Text below: more model-generated notes on this DNA
What the model was told of the DNA's origin: nothing
Database searches by the model: none
Seen by the model: the letters and a program-made list of their open reading frames with translations, nothing else
The DNA's letters: not shown here
Source of the DNA: Omphiscola glabra
Taxonomy: Eukaryota; Mollusca; Gastropoda; Lymnaeidae
Length of the DNA stretch: 64,000 nucleotides
Assembly: GCA_964017045.1 (NCBI GenBank)
Contig: OZ024807.1
Location: forward strand, 9,691,981-9,755,980
Reading direction: 5' to 3'
Position numbering within the stretch: position 1 is the first letter of the stretch

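Overview
The window is a gene-sparse, AT-rich stretch of an animal nuclear genome, and essentially all of it is one very large gene on the minus strand. I could chain 76 coding exons from 64000 down to 156. Every junction keeps a compatible reading phase, all but two introns are GT-AG, and no stop interrupts the chain. They total about 12.0 kb, or roughly 3,990 codons. The product is a dynein heavy chain running from the start of the linker (DHC_N2) through AAA1-AAA6, the stalk and microtubule-binding domain, to near the end of the C-terminal domain. The N-terminal tail lies beyond 64000 and the last residues lie below position 1.

This is not an ordinary dynein. AAA1, the main ATPase site, has lost its nucleotide-binding signatures: the P-loop GPAGTGKT reads GPREGTKF, the Walker B CFDE reads CFNE, and the sensor-1 MNPG reads MDSS. 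AAA2 and AAA3 keep credible P-loops ([16 protein letters not shown]) and Walker B motifs, and the microtubule-binding domain is well conserved. Several acidic or Ser/Lys-rich segments are inserted. By elimination I suspect an orthologue of the poorly studied sperm-flagellum protein DNHD1 (dynein heavy chain domain 1), but that is inference.

Layout by coordinate (gene reads right to left): 51.5-64 kb linker; 48-51.3 kb AAA1; 41.1-46.7 kb AAA2; 34.7-40.4 kb AAA3; 31-33.3 kb AAA4; 25.3-30.6 kb stalk coiled coils and microtubule-binding domain; 18.8-24.8 kb AAA5; 9.1-18.2 kb AAA5/AAA6; 0.1-7.9 kb C-terminal domain.

The introns are packed with minisatellites (several dozen arrays, units about 10-66 bp). 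At least six arrays or short duplications contain a splice junction of the host gene, so donors or acceptors are present in many tandem copies. Transposable elements are mostly DNA transposons: five SPIN-like hAT MITEs with 8-bp target duplications, a nearly full-length Tigger/pogo element with a two-stop transposase, an 838-bp pogo-like MITE, a pair of about 155-bp MITEs with 6-bp target duplications, a 149-bp MITE flanked by TA, and foldback elements. Two decayed LINE 3' ends are also present.

Organism: exon-intron structure, metazoan-type dynein, SPIN and Tigger elements indicate an animal. SPIN elements outside tetrapods are known from the pond snail Lymnaea, so a freshwater gastropod is a reasonable guess, not a demonstrated fact. 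No complete second gene, RNA gene, promoter, CRISPR array or prokaryotic feature was found.
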